Assembly: GCA_902461815.1 (NCBI GenBank)
Contig: CABPZE010000015.1
Location: forward strand, 1 to 44,956
Source of the DNA: CAG-390 sp003523225
GTDB taxonomy: Bacteria; Bacillota; Clostridia; Oscillospirales; CAG-272
Reading direction: 5' to 3'
DNA length: 44,956 nucleotides
The notes below the pieces were generated by a model. That model was not told the DNA's origin. It was given only the letters and a program-made list of their open reading frames with translations, and ran no database searches. Each line of letters opens with the position of its first letter. Positions within the stretch are counted from its first letter, which is position 1. A program made the translations under genes and the position numbers. Positions 43,189 through 44,956 of this stretch are shown piece after piece.

Positions 43189-44082
43189 ATGGACAAAAAG
43201 AACAGTGGCATCCTCTGCGCCATACTGGCGGCAGCGTTTTACGCCCTCAGCGCGCCCTTTTCAAAAATACTGCTCAACTATATACCCGAAACACTGACCG
43301 CCGGCTTTCTTTACCTCGGCGCGGGGATATGTATGCTGCTCATCGCTCCGCTCAGAAAGAATAAAAAAGAGGCGAAAGAAGAAAAGCACCTGACGCGCAA
43401 GGAGCTTCCCTACACCGTTGCAATGATCCTGCTTGATATTGCCGCGCCGATATGCCTGCTTGTCGGTCTTGGGTCAACGACGGCGGCAAGCGCGTCGCTG
43501 CTCAACAATTTTGAGATAGTGGCGACAGCCGTCATCGCGCTTTCCGTCTTCAGGGAGCGCATCAGCCCGCGGCTTTGGGGCGGAATACTCTTTATTACTC
43601 TCTCCTGCGCGGTGCTTTCCGCCGATAATGTCTCGGAGCTTCACTTTTCCGGCGGCTCACTTTTTATCCTCCTTGCGGCGGTGCTTTGGGGCTTTGAGAA
43701 CAACTGCACAAGAAAGATCTCGTCAAAAGACCCGCTTGAAATAGTTTTGCTTAAAGGGATCTTCTCAGGTCTCGGCTCACTTATTTTAGGTCTTGTGTGC
43801 GACGAACGAATTACGGTTCTTTGGAGCGTGTTCGCAGCTCTCGGAATAGGCGCTGTCTCGTACGGGATGAGCATATATCTGTATATTTACGCCCAGCGTC
43901 ATCTCGGCGCGGCACGCACCAGCGCCTATTACGCAGTCTCGCCCTTCATAGGCACACTGCTCTCGCTCATTGTTTTTCGCGAGCTGCCGGACTGGCGCTA
44001 CTGGACAGGGCTGGCGCTTATGATCGCAGGAGCTTTTCTTGCGTCCTCCGACAAGCCTCTTTTCCGCAAAGCAAAGCCTTGA
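43189..44082 (+). CDS. EamA/DMT family transporter
   Basis: 297 residues with about ten hydrophobic helices in two EamA halves (about 8-150 and 155-290). The first half starts GILCAILAAAFYALSAPFSK and the second GGSLFILLAAVLWGFENNC, both typical of drug/metabolite exporters. Members export amino acids and metabolites; given its divergence from the branched-chain operon an amino acid exporter is possible but not shown. The ribosome binding site AAAAAGGAAG precedes the start. Confidence 0.9.
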   Translation: MDKKNSGILCAILAAAFYALSAPFSKILLNYIPETLTAGFLYLGAGICMLLIAPLRKNKKEAKEEKHLTRKELPYTVAMILLDIAAPICLLVGLGSTTAASASLLNNFEIVATAVIALSVFRERISPRLWGGILFITLSCAVLSADNVSELHFSGGSLFILLAAVLWGFENNCTRKISSKDPLEIVLLKGIFSGLGSLILGLVCDERITVLWSVFAALGIGAVSYGMSIYLYIYAQRHLGAARTSAYYAVSPFIGTLLSLIVFRELPDWRYWTGLALMIAGAFLASSDKPLFRKAKP

Positions 44083-44181
44083 TATCACACGCTGAAGAAT
44101 ACTTTAATTAAAAATCCGCGCCGAAGACCCGAACACCTCATACGGAGCGGTTGAGCAAAAAAGATACATGAGGGATACATA

Positions 44182-44956
44182 ATGAGCCGATACCCTGTAA
44201 ACAAAGAATTTTTTCCGTATTCTCATTTTACGCCTCCGATACACAGCGCAAAAATGGCGGGACGGCTTGGGGCGCTTATGAAGCCGCCCGGATGGCTGAA
44301 GTGCGACAAAGAAGTCGCCGTGACCCGCCAAAAGATAAAAGAATATTACAATGGCGCGGTGGAGGTCCTGATATTTGAACCGCGAAAAGCAAGCGCCGCC
44401 CTCCCCTGCCTTGTGTACTTTCACGGCGGCGGTTTTTTCTTCGGCGGCGCGGGATATCATTACAGGCTCGCCAAAGAATATTCGCTGAGAACTCCGTGCA
44501 AGGTGGCGTTCGTCCAGTATCGCCTGACGCCCGCGCATCCTTTTCCCACACCAGCCGAGGACTGCTACGCGGCACTGCAATGGACGCGAAAGAATGCCGC
44601 AGGACTCGGAATTGACGGAGAAAGGATTGCCGTCGGCGGGGACAGTGCCGGTGGCGCGCTTGCCGCGGCAGTTACACAGATGTCGCGCGACCGCGGCACA
44701 TTTATGCCCTGCTTTCAACTTCTTGTATATCCCGTGACCGACCGCAGGATGAAGACCGGCTCTCACCTAAAATATACCGACACGCCGATGTGGAACAGCA
44801 GGCTGTCGGCAATAATGTGGCAGGGATATCTCGGCGCAGACCCGACCGACGTCAGGTACGCCTCTCCTATGGAGGCGGACTCGTTTGCAGGTCTGCCCGA
44901 CGCATATCTTGAAACCGCGGAATTTGACTGCCTTCACGACGAAGGCACAGCCTATG
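44182..44956 (+). CDS. Alpha/beta hydrolase of the hormone-sensitive-lipase type (3' end cut by the window)
   Basis: At least 258 residues, still open at the window end. It has the oxyanion motif YFHGGGFFFGG, the nucleophile elbow GDSAGG (serine) and the acid-bearing segment ETAEFDCLHDEG; the catalytic histidine would lie beyond the window. This is the HSL family of esterases acting on short acyl esters. The start at 44182 follows GAGGG eight bases upstream. It lies 100 bases after the EamA gene on the same strand; no signal peptide is seen. Confidence 0.9.
   Translation, partial: MSRYPVNKEFFPYSHFTPPIHSAKMAGRLGALMKPPGWLKCDKEVAVTRQKIKEYYNGAVEVLIFEPRKASAALPCLVYFHGGGFFFGGAGYHYRLAKEYSLRTPCKVAFVQYRLTPAHPFPTPAEDCYAALQWTRKNAAGLGIDGERIAVGGDSAGGALAAAVTQMSRDRGTFMPCFQLLVYPVTDRRMKTGSHLKYTDTPMWNSRLSAIMWQGYLGADPTDVRYASPMEADSFAGLPDAYLETAEFDCLHDEGTAY

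Overview
The window looks like chromosomal DNA of an anaerobic, Gram-positive, probably endospore-forming member of the Clostridia, perhaps an uncultured gut or rumen Oscillospirales-type lineage. The evidence is a T-box leader, a SipL-like DUF3794+LysM protein, a YpeB-like protein, a YhbD/bactofilin pair, superoxide reductase plus a flavodiiron protein (strict-anaerobe oxygen defence), cohesin and dockerin modules, and strong Shine-Dalgarno sites. The species cannot be named from the sequence alone. No rRNA, CRISPR array, integrase or transposase was seen.

Layout. 0.1-4.3 kb: cysK, tRNA-Lys(TTT), a YpeB-like protein, a yhbD-bactofilin operon behind an operator-rich promoter, and a cupin. 4.5-9.7 kb: a two-gene minus-strand operon with a long structured leader. 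It encodes a 1081-residue secreted CxxC-repeat protein ending in a dockerin, and a secreted protein with three cohesins and a dockerin. A third member, with one cohesin, two CxxC repeats and a C-terminal membrane anchor, lies at 25.5-26.2 kb. Together they could form a small non-enzymatic cellulosome-like surface assembly. 9.8 kb: an HPr-like protein with no histidine.

10.2-17.2 kb: a compact plus-strand phage morphogenesis island between minus-strand genes: terS, terL, a large beta-rich protein, portal, a scaffold-like protein, a P22-like major capsid protein and a head-tail connector. No integration, replication, tail-fibre or lysis genes are visible. 17.2-23.6 kb: carbohydrate and central-carbon genes (sugar isomerase, a coiled-coil protein, Gfo/Idh/MocA oxidoreductase, PHP phosphoesterase, an Ldh2-family dehydrogenase, malic enzyme). 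23.7-25.3 kb: the SipL-like protein. 26.6-28.9 kb: desulfoferrodoxin and a four-domain flavodiiron protein. 29.1-29.7 kb: a lipoprotein.

29.8-43.0 kb: one long minus-strand branched-chain amino acid operon, ilvA-ridA-leuA-leuC-leuD-leuB-ilvB-ilvN-ilvC-ilvD-(DUF815 ATPase). It covers the route from threonine and pyruvate to the 2-keto acids of Ile, Val and Leu; only the aminotransferase is absent. It is preceded by a T-box leader whose stem I region is duplicated, one copy with a CTC (Leu) and the other with an ATC (Ile) specifier, but with a single antiterminator/terminator. 43.2-45.0 kb: an EamA transporter and an alpha/beta hydrolase cut by the window end.

Most to follow up: the dual-specifier T-box, the cohesin/dockerin/CxxC surface system, and the minimal capsid island.
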